Origin: Streptomyces sp. MJM8645
GTDB lineage: Bacteria; Actinomycetota; Actinomycetes; Streptomycetales; Streptomycetaceae
NCBI RefSeq assembly: GCF_001625365.1
Contig: NZ_LJJF01000001.1
Location: 7,285,620-7,349,619 of the forward strand
Direction: 5' to 3'
Length of the DNA stretch: 64,000 bases
How positions within the stretch are numbered: position 1 is the first letter of the stretch; the number at the start of each line of letters is the position of its first letter. This document shows, piece by piece, positions 45,585 through 53,220 of this stretch. The notes under the pieces are model-generated. The model had not been told where the DNA came from, searched no databases, and saw only the letters and a program-made list of their open reading frames with translations. The translations under genes and the position numbers were made by a program.

Positions 45585-45972
45585 GCGGGGGTTTCCTGTT
45601 CCGGGTAGGGGTGGGTGTTCGGGTGGTGTGTGTTTGTTCGTGGGTGGGTGTCTGATGGTGTGACGGCTGCGGGTTGGGTGGCTGGTTGGTGGTCTGGTGG
45701 TGGTTAGTGTGTGAGGGCGGGTGGGTGGGTCCTGTGGGGTGGGCGGCCTGCTGGGTCCGTGCAGGTGTTCGGTTGTTGGTTGTGTGTCCGGTTCGGTTTC
45801 CGGTGGGGTGTTCTGGGGTGTGGGCCGGCCGGGCGGCGGGGTCCGTGGGTGGGCGGGTGCCGCCCGGCCGTGTTGGGTGTGCCTGTGTGGTTGTGTGCGT
45901 GCCCCCGCGTGTGTGCCCCTGCGTGCCCCCGCGTGTGTGCCCGTGTGTGTCCGGGTGTGTGCGTGTGGGGGG
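45585..45972. other. Adenine-depleted spacer (388 bp), no gene
   Basis: Between the monooxygenase stop and the FAD oxidase start. Only one A occurs in the 240 nt from 45721 to 45960 (+ strand). The right end has alternating C-runs and GTGTGT with an imperfect direct repeat (around 45900-45945). All frames are open for compositional reasons. Confidence 0.8.
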
Positions 45973-47532
45973 TTAGGGGGTGGTGTGGGTGACGGTGGCG
46001 CGTTGGTAGTTGAGGAGGTCGAAGCGGCGGGTCTGGCGGCGGAAGCGGTAGGTGTAGGTGGGCCAGATGGAGGGGTTGTTGCCGTGGTGGTCGGTGTACC
46101 AGCTCTGGCAGCCGCCGGCGTTCCAGACGGTGTTCTTCAGGCGGTCGGTGAGGGTCTGGTTGTAGGCGTTCTGGGCTTCGGGGCGGATCTCGACGGAGGT
46201 GATGCCGAGTTTGTCGATGGTTTTGAGGGCGTCGACGATGTAGGCGATCTGGGCTTCGATCATGACGGTCTGGGAGGAGTGGCCCAGGGTGGTGTTGGGG
46301 CCCAGGAGCATGAAGAGGTTGGGGAAGCCGTGGATGGTGGTGCCGCGGTGGGCTTTCATGCCGTGGGTGTGCCAGGTGTCGCGCAGGGTGGTTCCGTCGC
46401 GGCCGTGGATGCGGCGGGCGACGGGGCGGTCGGTGGCGGTGAAGCCGGTGGCCAGGATGATGGTGTCGACGGTGCGGGTGGTGCCGTCGGCGGTGGTGAT
46501 GTGGGTGGGGCCGATGTCGGTGATGGTGTCGGAGACGATGTCGACGTTGGGCTGCTGGATGGCGGGGTACCAGGTGTTGGAGAACAGGAGGCGTTTGCAG
46601 CCGACGGTGTAGTCGGGGGTCAGGCGCTTGCGCAGGCCGGGGTCGGGGACGGATTTCTTGAGGTGGCCGGCGGCCATGTTCTTCATGCCGGTGGTGCGGG
46701 TGGGGCGGGACATGAAGAACGCGACGATCTCGCGGCCGTTCTTGTTGAAGGCGCGGCGGAAGCGCTGGTAGCCGGGCAGGTGGCGCAGCATCCAGGTGTG
46801 GCGGGGGGTGTTGGGCTTGTCGGGTTTGTGGGCGACCCAGGGGGGGGTTCGCTGGTAGAGGTCGAGGCGGGCGACCTGGTTCTGGATGGCGGGGACGAAC
46901 TGGATGGCGGAGGCGCCGGTGCCGATGACGGCGACGTTGCGGCCGGTGAGGTCGTGGTCGTGGCGCCAGCGGGCGGAGTGGAAGAGGGTGCCGGTGAAGG
47001 TGTCCAGGCCGGGCAGGTCGGGGACGGCGGGCTCGGAGAGGTAGCCGGTGCCGGTGACGAGGATCTGCGCGGTGTAGCGGCCGTGGGTGGTGTGGATGCG
47101 CCAGTGGCGGTGGTCGGCGTCCCAGTGGGCGTCGAGGAGTTCGTGGCCGTAGCGCAGGTGGGGTTCGACGCCGAAGCGCTGCGCGGTGTCCTTGAGGTAG
47201 GCGTGGACTTCGGCCTGGGTGGCGAAGGTGGACTTCCACTGCGGGTTGCGGGCGAAGGAGAAGGAGTAGAGGTGGGCCTGGACGTCGCAGGCGCAGCCGG
47301 GGTAGGTGTTGTCGCGCCAGGTGCCGCCGAGGTCGGTGGCGCGTTCGAAGACGAGGAAGTCGTTGGTGCCGCTCTGCAGGAGGCGGATCGCGGTGCCCAG
47401 GCCGGAGATGCCGGCGCCGATGATGGCGACTTTGAGGTGGCGTACGGCGGTGGTGTCGGGGTGGGTGGTGGCGCCGGCGGGTTCGGGCTGGTCGGCGCCG
47501 GAGGGGGCGGGGTGTTCGGCGGTGGTGGTCAT
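45973..47532 (-). CDS. Flavin monooxygenase of Baeyer-Villiger type
   Basis: A 519-aa class B flavoprotein monooxygenase. Dinucleotide motif GAGISG (39-44), the GGTWRDNTYPGCACDV block, the BVMO-type fingerprint FTGTLFHSARW (FxGxxxHxxxW) and a second Rossmann motif GTGASA are in place; ATGF marks the C-terminal end of the FAD part. It uses NADPH and O2 to insert oxygen next to a carbonyl or to oxidise heteroatoms. Its start lies 17 bp after the methyltransferase stop, so they share an mRNA. With an ACP/ketosynthase pathway it is a plausible ketone-to-ester tailoring step. Confidence 0.92.
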   Translation of the reverse strand: MTTTAEHPAPSGADQPEPAGATTHPDTTAVRHLKVAIIGAGISGLGTAIRLLQSGTNDFLVFERATDLGGTWRDNTYPGCACDVQAHLYSFSFARNPQWKSTFATQAEVHAYLKDTAQRFGVEPHLRYGHELLDAHWDADHRHWRIHTTHGRYTAQILVTGTGYLSEPAVPDLPGLDTFTGTLFHSARWRHDHDLTGRNVAVIGTGASAIQFVPAIQNQVARLDLYQRTPPWVAHKPDKPNTPRHTWMLRHLPGYQRFRRAFNKNGREIVAFFMSRPTRTTGMKNMAAGHLKKSVPDPGLRKRLTPDYTVGCKRLLFSNTWYPAIQQPNVDIVSDTITDIGPTHITTADGTTRTVDTIILATGFTATDRPVARRIHGRDGTTLRDTWHTHGMKAHRGTTIHGFPNLFMLLGPNTTLGHSSQTVMIEAQIAYIVDALKTIDKLGITSVEIRPEAQNAYNQTLTDRLKNTVWNAGGCQSWYTDHHGNNPSIWPTYTYRFRRQTRRFDLLNYQRATVTHTTP

Positions 47533-47549
47533 GGCCGGGGTGTCCCCTT

Positions 47550-48437
47550 TCAGGCGCGGCGGGTGAGGGTGACGCGGAAGTTGTTGAAGATGTGGTCTTC
47601 GAGGGTGTAGGCGAAGATGTCGAGGTAGCGCTCGAAGCGCTGGACGGTGGTCTCGTCGGCCATGGCGACGGCTTCGTCGCGGCGGGCGGCCAGGAGCTGG
47701 AGCCAGGCGCGGCAGGCGCGGGCGAAGGACTCGGGTTCGTTGCGGATCTCGGTGACCTCGAAGAGGCCGTCGAGGCCGGCGGCGAGTTCGGGCAGGCGCG
47801 GGATGTGGCAGCCCTCGAACTCCTCGCGCTGGAGGAACTTGAGGTCGTCCAGGAGCTGGCGGCGCAGCGGGGGGTTCTCGACGGTCATGGTGTGCAGGAC
47901 GAAGCGGGCGCCGGGCTTGAGCAGGGAGTGGACCTGCTTGAAGAAGACGCGGTAGCGCTGGGTGCGCTCCTTGGGGGTGAGGGAGGAGAGCACGAAGTGT
48001 TCGAGGGCGTTGATGCAGAACGCGGCGTCGTAGGGCTCGCCGTCGGCCTTGTGGTCCTCCCAGCTCTCCACGCGGGCGTGGATGGCGGGGTTGTCGAGGG
48101 CGGCGACGAAGTCGGCCTGGGTGCGGGAGAGGGTGACGCCGACGGCCTGCTGGACGCCGTGGACGGTGGTGAGGCGGTTGAGCATGGTGCCCCAGCCGCA
48201 GCCGATGTCCAGGACCTTGGCTTTGCCGGCGGCCTGGGCGAGGTCGGTGAAGACGTCGAGCTTGCGTTCCTGGGCCTCGTCGAGGGTGGCGACGAGGTCC
48301 TCGCCGTCCTCCCAGTAGCCGCCGGAGTACATCATGGTGGGGCCCAGGATGAGGCGGTAGAGGTCGTTGCCGACCTCGTAGTGGTGGCGGATCGCGTCGA
48401 CGTCGGGGTTGATGGAGCGGGTCTCGGCGGTGGTCAT
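47550..48437 (-). CDS. Cyclopropane-fatty-acid-synthase-like SAM methyltransferase
   Basis: A 295-aa SAM-dependent methyltransferase. The N-terminal IRHHYEVGNDLYRLILG and MMYSGGYW are hallmarks of the CFA synthase/mycolic-acid methyltransferase family. VLDIGCGWGTMLNRL is the SAM glycine loop, and INALEHFV follows. Family members methylate or cyclopropanate unsaturated acyl chains. It is shorter than true CFA synthases (~380-430 aa), lacking the N-terminal lipid-binding domain, so an ACP-bound or free small acyl substrate is likely. The frame is open far upstream through the repeat-rich spacer, but ATG 48437 begins the conserved region. It starts the leftward operon. Confidence 0.9.
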   Translation of the reverse strand: MTTAETRSINPDVDAIRHHYEVGNDLYRLILGPTMMYSGGYWEDGEDLVATLDEAQERKLDVFTDLAQAAGKAKVLDIGCGWGTMLNRLTTVHGVQQAVGVTLSRTQADFVAALDNPAIHARVESWEDHKADGEPYDAAFCINALEHFVLSSLTPKERTQRYRVFFKQVHSLLKPGARFVLHTMTVENPPLRRQLLDDLKFLQREEFEGCHIPRLPELAAGLDGLFEVTEIRNEPESFARACRAWLQLLAARRDEAVAMADETTVQRFERYLDIFAYTLEDHIFNNFRVTLTRRA

Positions 48438-49195
48438 GCGGGTGTGCCCCTGTTCTGGTGGCGGATCGGATGGACCGGATTGGGCCGGGCTCGGCCGGGC
48501 CGGACTGGACTGGGCCGGACTGGACTGGGCCGGGTGGTGCGGGTGTCCGGTGGTGCGGGTGTCCGTGGTGCGCGGCGCCGGGTGGTGCCTTTCCCCGCGT
48601 GGACGGCCGTTGCGGTGGCGGTGGCCGCTCTCGTCGTCTGCGGACGGGAGCGCCGGTGAGGGCGGCCGGGTCCGTGCGGTGTGAACGGCCGTGCGGGCCG
48701 GGGTGGTCGGGGTGTGTCCGTGCTTGCCTACGGTCGCCCTCCCGCCCCGGCGGGTGCGGCCTGCGGCGCGGTGCGGTGCGGTGGCCTCGGTGCGGGTGCG
48801 GTGGCCTCGGTGCTGTGCGGTGCGGTGCGGGTGCGGTGTCCGCGTCGCGGTGCGGTGCGGTGCGAGGTGGTGGGTGTCGTGCGTGTGGGTGCGGTGTCTC
48901 GGGTCAGGTAAGCGCGTGTCTCGCAAGCGGTGCGCAAGCGTGGGCGCAGGGCCGGGGTTGCGGGGCGTTTGCGTGGGGGTGGGTTTCATGCGGTTTCGAC
49001 AAGACACGCGGCCCCCACGGCCTTCCCGGGTTTTTCCCCGGGGGGTTTTCGGGTTCCGTCGCGGTGCGTTCCGTGGCCTGTGGGCGGCGGGGGGCGCGGT
49101 GGCGGTGTCCGTGATCCTCCCGGGGTGTCCGGGTCTGTTCTGCCTCATCACGTGTTGGCGCCCGTTCCGGGGCGTCCAGGAAGGAACGATCACTC
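48438..49195. other. Divergent spacer, 758 bp, repeat-rich, no gene
   Basis: Between the leftward methyltransferase and the rightward ACP gene. It holds tandem units (48502-48564), a GGTGC-rich stretch (48760-48880) and few A on the + strand (2 in 48721-48900). AAGGAACG (49183-49190) is the ACP ribosome site. Both operon promoters must be here; I cannot place them. Confidence 0.7.
48502..48564. repeat. 15-bp x2 and 16-bp x2 tandem repeats
   Basis: GGACTGGACTGGGCC occurs at 48502-48516 and 48517-48531. GGTGGTGCGGGTGTCC occurs at 48533-48548 and 48549-48564. Both lie within the leader of the methyltransferase operon. Confidence 0.85.
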
Positions 49196-49456
49196 ATGTC
49201 CGACATCCCCACCATCGAGGACCTGGCCGCGCAGTTGCAGGCGGTGTCCGGGGCGCAGGAGATCGACGCGGACGCGGCGCTGCAGCACATCGCGGACGTG
49301 GACTCGCTGGATCTGATGGAGTGGCTGTACGGGTTCCAGAACCAGTACCCGCACATTCCGGCGGACGAGTCGCTGTTCGCGGACATCGACGACACGACGA
49401 CGCTGCGGGTGGTGCACGAGCGGATCCTGGCGCTCGTGGGCCAGGCCGGCGTCTGA
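49196..49456 (+). CDS. Acyl carrier protein
   Basis: An 86-aa acidic helical carrier protein. The attachment serine is in DVDSLDLMEW (Ser ~37), and the helix-II neighbourhood and FADIDD helix III spacing fit. It is not the housekeeping AcpP, whose motif is DSLDTVEL, and it carries Trp and Tyr in helix II. CAGGAAGGAACG precedes the ATG. It is followed 17 bp later by a ketosynthase III, so it should accept or carry the acyl intermediate of this cluster. Confidence 0.9.
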   Translation: MSDIPTIEDLAAQLQAVSGAQEIDADAALQHIADVDSLDLMEWLYGFQNQYPHIPADESLFADIDDTTTLRVVHERILALVGQAGV

Positions 49457-49473
49457 GCGCGGGGCACTGCTCG

Positions 49474-50457
49474 ATGAGCGGCTTCGACATCACCGGGTGG
49501 GGGATCTCCGTCCCCGAGCGCGTGGTGACCAGCGTGGAGCTGGCGGAGCGTTTCGGTGTGGACGAGCACTGGATCGTCTCCAGGTGCGGGATCCGGGAAC
49601 GGCGGGCGGTCGGGGCGGGGCAGAGCACCGCGTCGATGGCGGTGGAAGCCGGACGCCGGGCGCTGGAGCGGGCGGGGCTGTCGGGTGCGGACATCGCGCA
49701 CCTGATCGTGGCGACGGCGACGCCGGAGCAGCCCTCGCCGGCGACGTCGGCGTTCGTCCACGACGCGCTGAAGATCGCGGGCAGCGCGCACGACGTGAAC
49801 TCCGAGTGCGCGGGGTTCGTGTACGCGCTGGTGACGGCGGTGGGTCTGCTGCACATGGACCCGCGCCCGATCCTGGTGATCGGTTCGGACACCCACACGC
49901 TGACCGCGAACCCGGCGGACCGGGACCTGTCGATCCTGGTGGGTGACGGGGCCGGTGCGGTGGTCCTGCAGCCCGGCCCGGTGGAGCGGGTCCTGGCGTG
50001 GAACCTGGGCGCGGACGGCTCGTGCAAGGACAGCCTGAAGGTCCTGGCGGGGGGCTCGCGGATGCCCACCACCGAGGAGACGGTGCGCCAGGGCTTGCAC
50101 TACGCGCAGATCAACGGCAACGAGATCTACCTGAACGCGGTGCGCTACACGGTGCGCACGATCCGCGAGACGCTGGAGCAGGCGAAGCTGACGCCGGCGG
50201 ACGTGGACCACGTGGTGCCGCACCAGGCGAACATCCGGATCATCAACTCGGTGCTCGCCCACACCGGGATTCCCGCGGACCGTCTGGTGGCGAATCTCGA
50301 CCGGTACGGCAACACCGCTTCGGCGTCGATCCCCATCGCGCTGGCGGAGGCGCTGGACGCCGGGCGCATCCAGGACGGCGACACGGTGCTGCTGGCCGGG
50401 TTCGGTGCCGGGATGACGTGGGGTTCGGTCCTGCTGACGTGGGGAGGGGCGCGGTGA
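49474..50457 (+). CDS. Beta-ketoacyl-ACP synthase III-like
   Basis: A 327-aa thiolase-fold enzyme with a complete triad: Cys112 (NSECAGF), His250 (VPHQANI) and Asn280 (YGNTAS). It normally condenses an acyl-CoA starter with malonyl-ACP, so it probably initiates the pathway using the adjacent ACP. Compared with housekeeping FabH the active-site lip DVNSECAGF is slightly different. The ATG at 49474 is chosen because it starts the conserved FDITGWGISVP. The stop overlaps the SDR start (GTGA). Confidence 0.92.
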   Translation: MSGFDITGWGISVPERVVTSVELAERFGVDEHWIVSRCGIRERRAVGAGQSTASMAVEAGRRALERAGLSGADIAHLIVATATPEQPSPATSAFVHDALKIAGSAHDVNSECAGFVYALVTAVGLLHMDPRPILVIGSDTHTLTANPADRDLSILVGDGAGAVVLQPGPVERVLAWNLGADGSCKDSLKVLAGGSRMPTTEETVRQGLHYAQINGNEIYLNAVRYTVRTIRETLEQAKLTPADVDHVVPHQANIRIINSVLAHTGIPADRLVANLDRYGNTASASIPIALAEALDAGRIQDGDTVLLAGFGAGMTWGSVLLTWGGAR

Positions 50458-51209
50458 GCGGCAAGGGCGCCTTCGGGCAGCGGCCCGACTCCCCGGTGGC
50501 GCTGGTCACCGGCGCCTCGGGGGGTCTGGGTCGGGAGCTGGCGCTGGCGCTGGACGCGGCCGGGTGCCGGGTCGCGGTGCACTACAACAGCGCCCGCCAG
50601 GCCGCCGAGGAGGTGGCGGGCAAGCTGGCCGGCGACCACGTCCTGGTCACCGGCGACGTCGCGGACTACGCGCAGGTCACCGCGATGTACGAGCGGATCA
50701 CCGAGGCGCTGGGCCCGGTGGACGTGCTCGTCAACAACGGGGCGGTGCGCAAGGACGCGCTGATGGCCATGCAGAACCCGGTCGAGTGGCGGCAGGTGAT
50801 CGACACGAACCTGGTCGGTTCCTTCCACACCGCGCGGGTGTGCGTGCCGGCGATGCTGCGGGCCCGCTGGGGCAGGGTGGTCAACATCGTCTCCCCGTCC
50901 GCGCTGATCGCCACCGCCGGGCAGACCGCCTACGCGGCGTCCAAGGCGGGGCTGATCGGGCTGACCCGCACGCTGGCGGCGGAGTGCGGGCGCCGGGGGG
51001 TGACGGTGAACGCGCTGTCGCCCGGGTTCATGATCACGGGGATGACGGACACCCTGCCCGAGCACGTGATCGCCGGGATGCGGGAGAAGGTGCCGGTGCC
51101 GCGGTTCGTCACCCCGCAGGAGGTCGCCCGTTCCATCGGGCTCTTCCTCGACCAGGACTGCATGACCGGACAGGTCATCAGCATCGACTCGGGAGCCTCC
51201 ATCACCTGA
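50454..51209 (+). CDS. FabG-like 3-oxoacyl-ACP reductase (SDR)
   Basis: A 251-aa classical short-chain dehydrogenase. Cofactor motif TGASGGLG, NNGAV, and the catalytic Ser-Tyr-Lys (SPSAL, then AYAASKAG) are intact. It most resembles FabG-type ketoreductases and would reduce the beta-keto group made by the ketosynthase. The GTG start overlaps the previous stop. With ACP and ketosynthase III it forms the minimal set for a short beta-hydroxyacyl product, which the leftward tailoring genes may modify. A terminator follows. Confidence 0.92.
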   Translation: MSGKGAFGQRPDSPVALVTGASGGLGRELALALDAAGCRVAVHYNSARQAAEEVAGKLAGDHVLVTGDVADYAQVTAMYERITEALGPVDVLVNNGAVRKDALMAMQNPVEWRQVIDTNLVGSFHTARVCVPAMLRARWGRVVNIVSPSALIATAGQTAYAASKAGLIGLTRTLAAECGRRGVTVNALSPGFMITGMTDTLPEHVIAGMREKVPVPRFVTPQEVARSIGLFLDQDCMTGQVISIDSGASIT

Positions 51210-51237
51210 CCCGCCCCCGGCCCCGCCCGCTCCCCTT

Positions 51238-51279
51238 CCCGGCCCGCCCCCCAGGTGAAGACCTCAGGGGCGGGCCGGG
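51238..51279. terminator. Bidirectional terminator hairpin
   Basis: CCCGGCCCGCCCC (51238-51250) pairs with 51267-51279. An inner AGGT/ACCT pair adds to the stem. It sits between convergent SDR and peroxidase genes. Confidence 0.7.
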
Positions 51280-51298
51280 CCGCGTGCGCAGGCAGCCC

Positions 51299-51347
51299 GA
51301 CCGGGGCCGACCGGGGCCGACGGGGCCGACGGGGGCCGACCGGGGCC
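51299..51347. repeat. Five copies of GAC(C)GGGGCC, about 10 bp
   Basis: Units at 51299, 51309, 51319, 51328 and 51338 in the gap after the terminator. Low-complexity, noncoding. Confidence 0.8.
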
Positions 51348-51379
51348 GGCGTCCCGTGGCGGGGCCTGGGCGAGGACGG

Positions 51380-51880
51380 CTAGGCGAGGACGGCGAGCGC
51401 GGCCTCGTAGTTCGGCTCGTCGGCGATCTCCGCGACCAGCTCGGTGTGCAGGACGGTGTCGTTCTCGTCCAGGACGACGACGGCGCGGGCGGTCAGCCCC
51501 GCCAGCGGGCCGTCGGCCAGGGCCACGCCGTAGTTCTCGTGGAAGTCGCGTCCGCGCAGGGTGGACAGGGTCCGGACGCTGTCCAGGCCCTCGGCGCCGC
51601 AGAAGCGGGCCTGCGCGAACGGCAGGTCGGCGGAGATGCACAGCACCACGGTGTTGGCCAGCGAGCCGGCCTTGGCGTTGAAGGTGCGCACCGAGGTGGC
51701 GCAGGTGGGGGTGTCGATGCTGGGGAAGATGTTGAGGACCTTGCGCTTGCCGGCGAAGTCCTGCAGCGAGGTGTCGGCGAGTCCCTCGCCGACCAGCGTG
51801 AACGCCGGGGCCTGGCTGCCGGCCTGGGGCAGCGCGCCGCCGACCTGGACCGGGTTCCCCTTCAGCGTGACCTGAGCCAT
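51380..51880 (-). CDS. tpx: Thiol peroxidase
   Basis: A 166-aa atypical 2-Cys peroxiredoxin of the Tpx type, which reduces H2O2 and alkyl hydroperoxides with thioredoxin. Peroxidatic Cys60 is in SIDTPTCATS, resolving Cys94 in ARFCGAEG, both at the family positions. Length is normal. The ATG at 51880 has a perfect AGGAGG 8 nt upstream; the frame is open ~100 nt further but has no good site. It stands alone, downstream of nothing on its strand. Confidence 0.95.
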   Translation of the reverse strand: MAQVTLKGNPVQVGGALPQAGSQAPAFTLVGEGLADTSLQDFAGKRKVLNIFPSIDTPTCATSVRTFNAKAGSLANTVVLCISADLPFAQARFCGAEGLDSVRTLSTLRGRDFHENYGVALADGPLAGLTARAVVVLDENDTVLHTELVAEIADEPNYEAALAVLA

Positions 51881-52018
51881 GAAAAGCCTCCTACCAGCGG
51901 TGGAATGTGGTGACAACGCCGCCGATCCTACTGCGCGCCCCCGGCCCCGGACGCCGGGTGGCCACCTCTCGGACACGGGAGGGCCCCCGGGTGCCCGCGC
52001 CGCTGTGCCCGCCGCCGC

Positions 52019-52114
52019 GCCTGCCGGCGGGTCTGCCGGCGGGTCTGCCGGTGCGTCTGCCTGCGGGTCTACCAGTGTGCCTGCCGGCGGGTCTGGCGGT
52101 GCGTCTGCCGGTCA
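52019..52114. repeat. Eight 12-bp tandem units
   Basis: Eight degenerate copies of GTCTGCCGGCGG run from 52019 to 52114; the last overlaps the stop codon of the lipoprotein paralogue (52112). Confidence 0.85.
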
Positions 52115-52594
52115 GGCGGACCAGAACGGGTCGTCGTGGCGGGGCAGGACGTCCAGGTTGCCATTGGGCAGGGTCGGTTCGGGCACGTAGGTGCCGAAGG
52201 GGTCGCGGTCGCGGATGACGGGGATGGGGCCGACGGTGGCCTGGAAGGCGATGTTCCCGGCGGCGCCGAACAGCACGGCGACGCCGTATCCGGCGGGCGT
52301 GGTGGCGAACATGGCGGGCTGGCGGGGGTTGACGGCGGTGATCCGGTAGCCGCGGGCCTGCCAGCCGCGTTCGGTGACGCCCAGCAGCGCCCCGTACCTG
52401 GCGGGGGCGACCCTGGTGGTGACGTGCCGCTCGCGGGTGGCGGTGGCGTAGCCCAGGGAGCGGTCCTGGAGGCCGCCGGTGGTCTGCTCGGTGGAGCGCG
52501 GCCAGCCGTCCCAGTGGCGCAGCGGGGGGCGGATGGCGGACATCGCCTCGTCGAGGAGCGCGTCGAGGGCGTGGACGGCCTGTTCGGGGGTCAT
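52112..52594 (-). CDS. Paralogue of the adjacent lipoprotein, without signal peptide
   Basis: A 160-aa protein closely related to the mature part of the gene at 52606: TPEQAVHALDALLDEA, PLRHWDGWPRSTEQ, VIRDRDPFGT and the closing DDPFW are shared. But it begins at the domain itself, and only 11 bp separate it from the previous stop, so no signal peptide or lipobox can be added; it should stay in the cytosol. This looks like a tandem duplication in which one copy lost export. I do not know the family. If the operon encodes a toxin, this could be a cytosolic immunity partner, but that is speculation. Confidence 0.82.
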   Translation of the reverse strand: MTPEQAVHALDALLDEAMSAIRPPLRHWDGWPRSTEQTTGGLQDRSLGYATATRERHVTTRVAPARYGALLGVTERGWQARGYRITAVNPRQPAMFATTPAGYGVAVLFGAAGNIAFQATVGPIPVIRDRDPFGTYVPEPTLPNGNLDVLPRHDDPFWSA

Positions 52595-52605
52595 GGGGGC
52601 GGCTT

Positions 52606-53220
52606 TCAGTGTGACCAGAACGGGTCGTCGTCCGTGGGGATGACGTCGAGGTTGCCGTTGGCCATCACGGGGTCGGGGGTGGGGGTGCCGAACGGGTCGC
52701 GGTCGCGGATGACGGGGATGTGGCCGCCGCCGGAGGCCTGGAGGGTGATGTTGCCGGCGGCGCCGAACAGCATCGCGACGGAGGATCCGTCCCCGGTGGC
52801 GGCGAACAGGGCCGGCTGGTTGGGGTTGACCGAGGTGATCTTGTACCCCTTGGCTTTCCAGTCGCGTTCGGCCATGTCCATCAGGGCGGTGTACTTGGCC
52901 TTGGAGACCTTGGTCATGATGTGGCGGTCGCGGGTGGCGATGGCATAGCCCTTGGAGTGGTCGTCGATGCCCCCGCTCTGTTCGGTGGAGCGCGGCCAGC
53001 CGTCCCAGTGGCGCAGCGGCGGCTGGATGCCGGAGAGCGCCTCGTCCAGGAGCGCGTCGAGTTTCTGGACGGCCTGTTCGGGTGTGGTGAGGGACTGGGG
53101 TGCCGGGTGCTCGTCGCCCACGCCCGCGCCCGCGCCCGTGTGCCCGCAGGCCGTCAGGGCGAGTGCCAGCGTGGCGGCCGTGAGGCCGAGCCGTCGTGCG
53201 GTCGGGGTTGCCATGTTCAT
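52606..53220 (-). CDS. Lipoprotein, paralogue pair member
   Basis: A 204-aa lipoprotein: signal peptide LGLTAATLALALTACGH with lipobox LTAC (~22-25), a short linker, then the domain shared with the downstream paralogue (LDALLDEALSGIQPP, LRHWDGWPRSTEQ, NPNQPALFAAT, IPVIRDRDPFGT). It overlaps the DUF1023 hydrolase by 4 nt (ATGA), so the two are made together. It may partner or neutralise the hydrolase at the membrane surface. Function is otherwise unknown. Confidence 0.83.
   Translation of the reverse strand: MNMATPTARRLGLTAATLALALTACGHTGAGAGVGDEHPAPQSLTTPEQAVQKLDALLDEALSGIQPPLRHWDGWPRSTEQSGGIDDHSKGYAIATRDRHIMTKVSKAKYTALMDMAERDWKAKGYKITSVNPNQPALFAATGDGSSVAMLFGAAGNITLQASGGGHIPVIRDRDPFGTPTPDPVMANGNLDVIPTDDDPFWSH

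Noticed and set aside
45704..47239. 511-codon leftward frame overlapping the monooxygenase
   Set aside because: Arg/Pro/His-rich shadow of the monooxygenase in another frame, running into the A-depleted spacer where no stop can occur.
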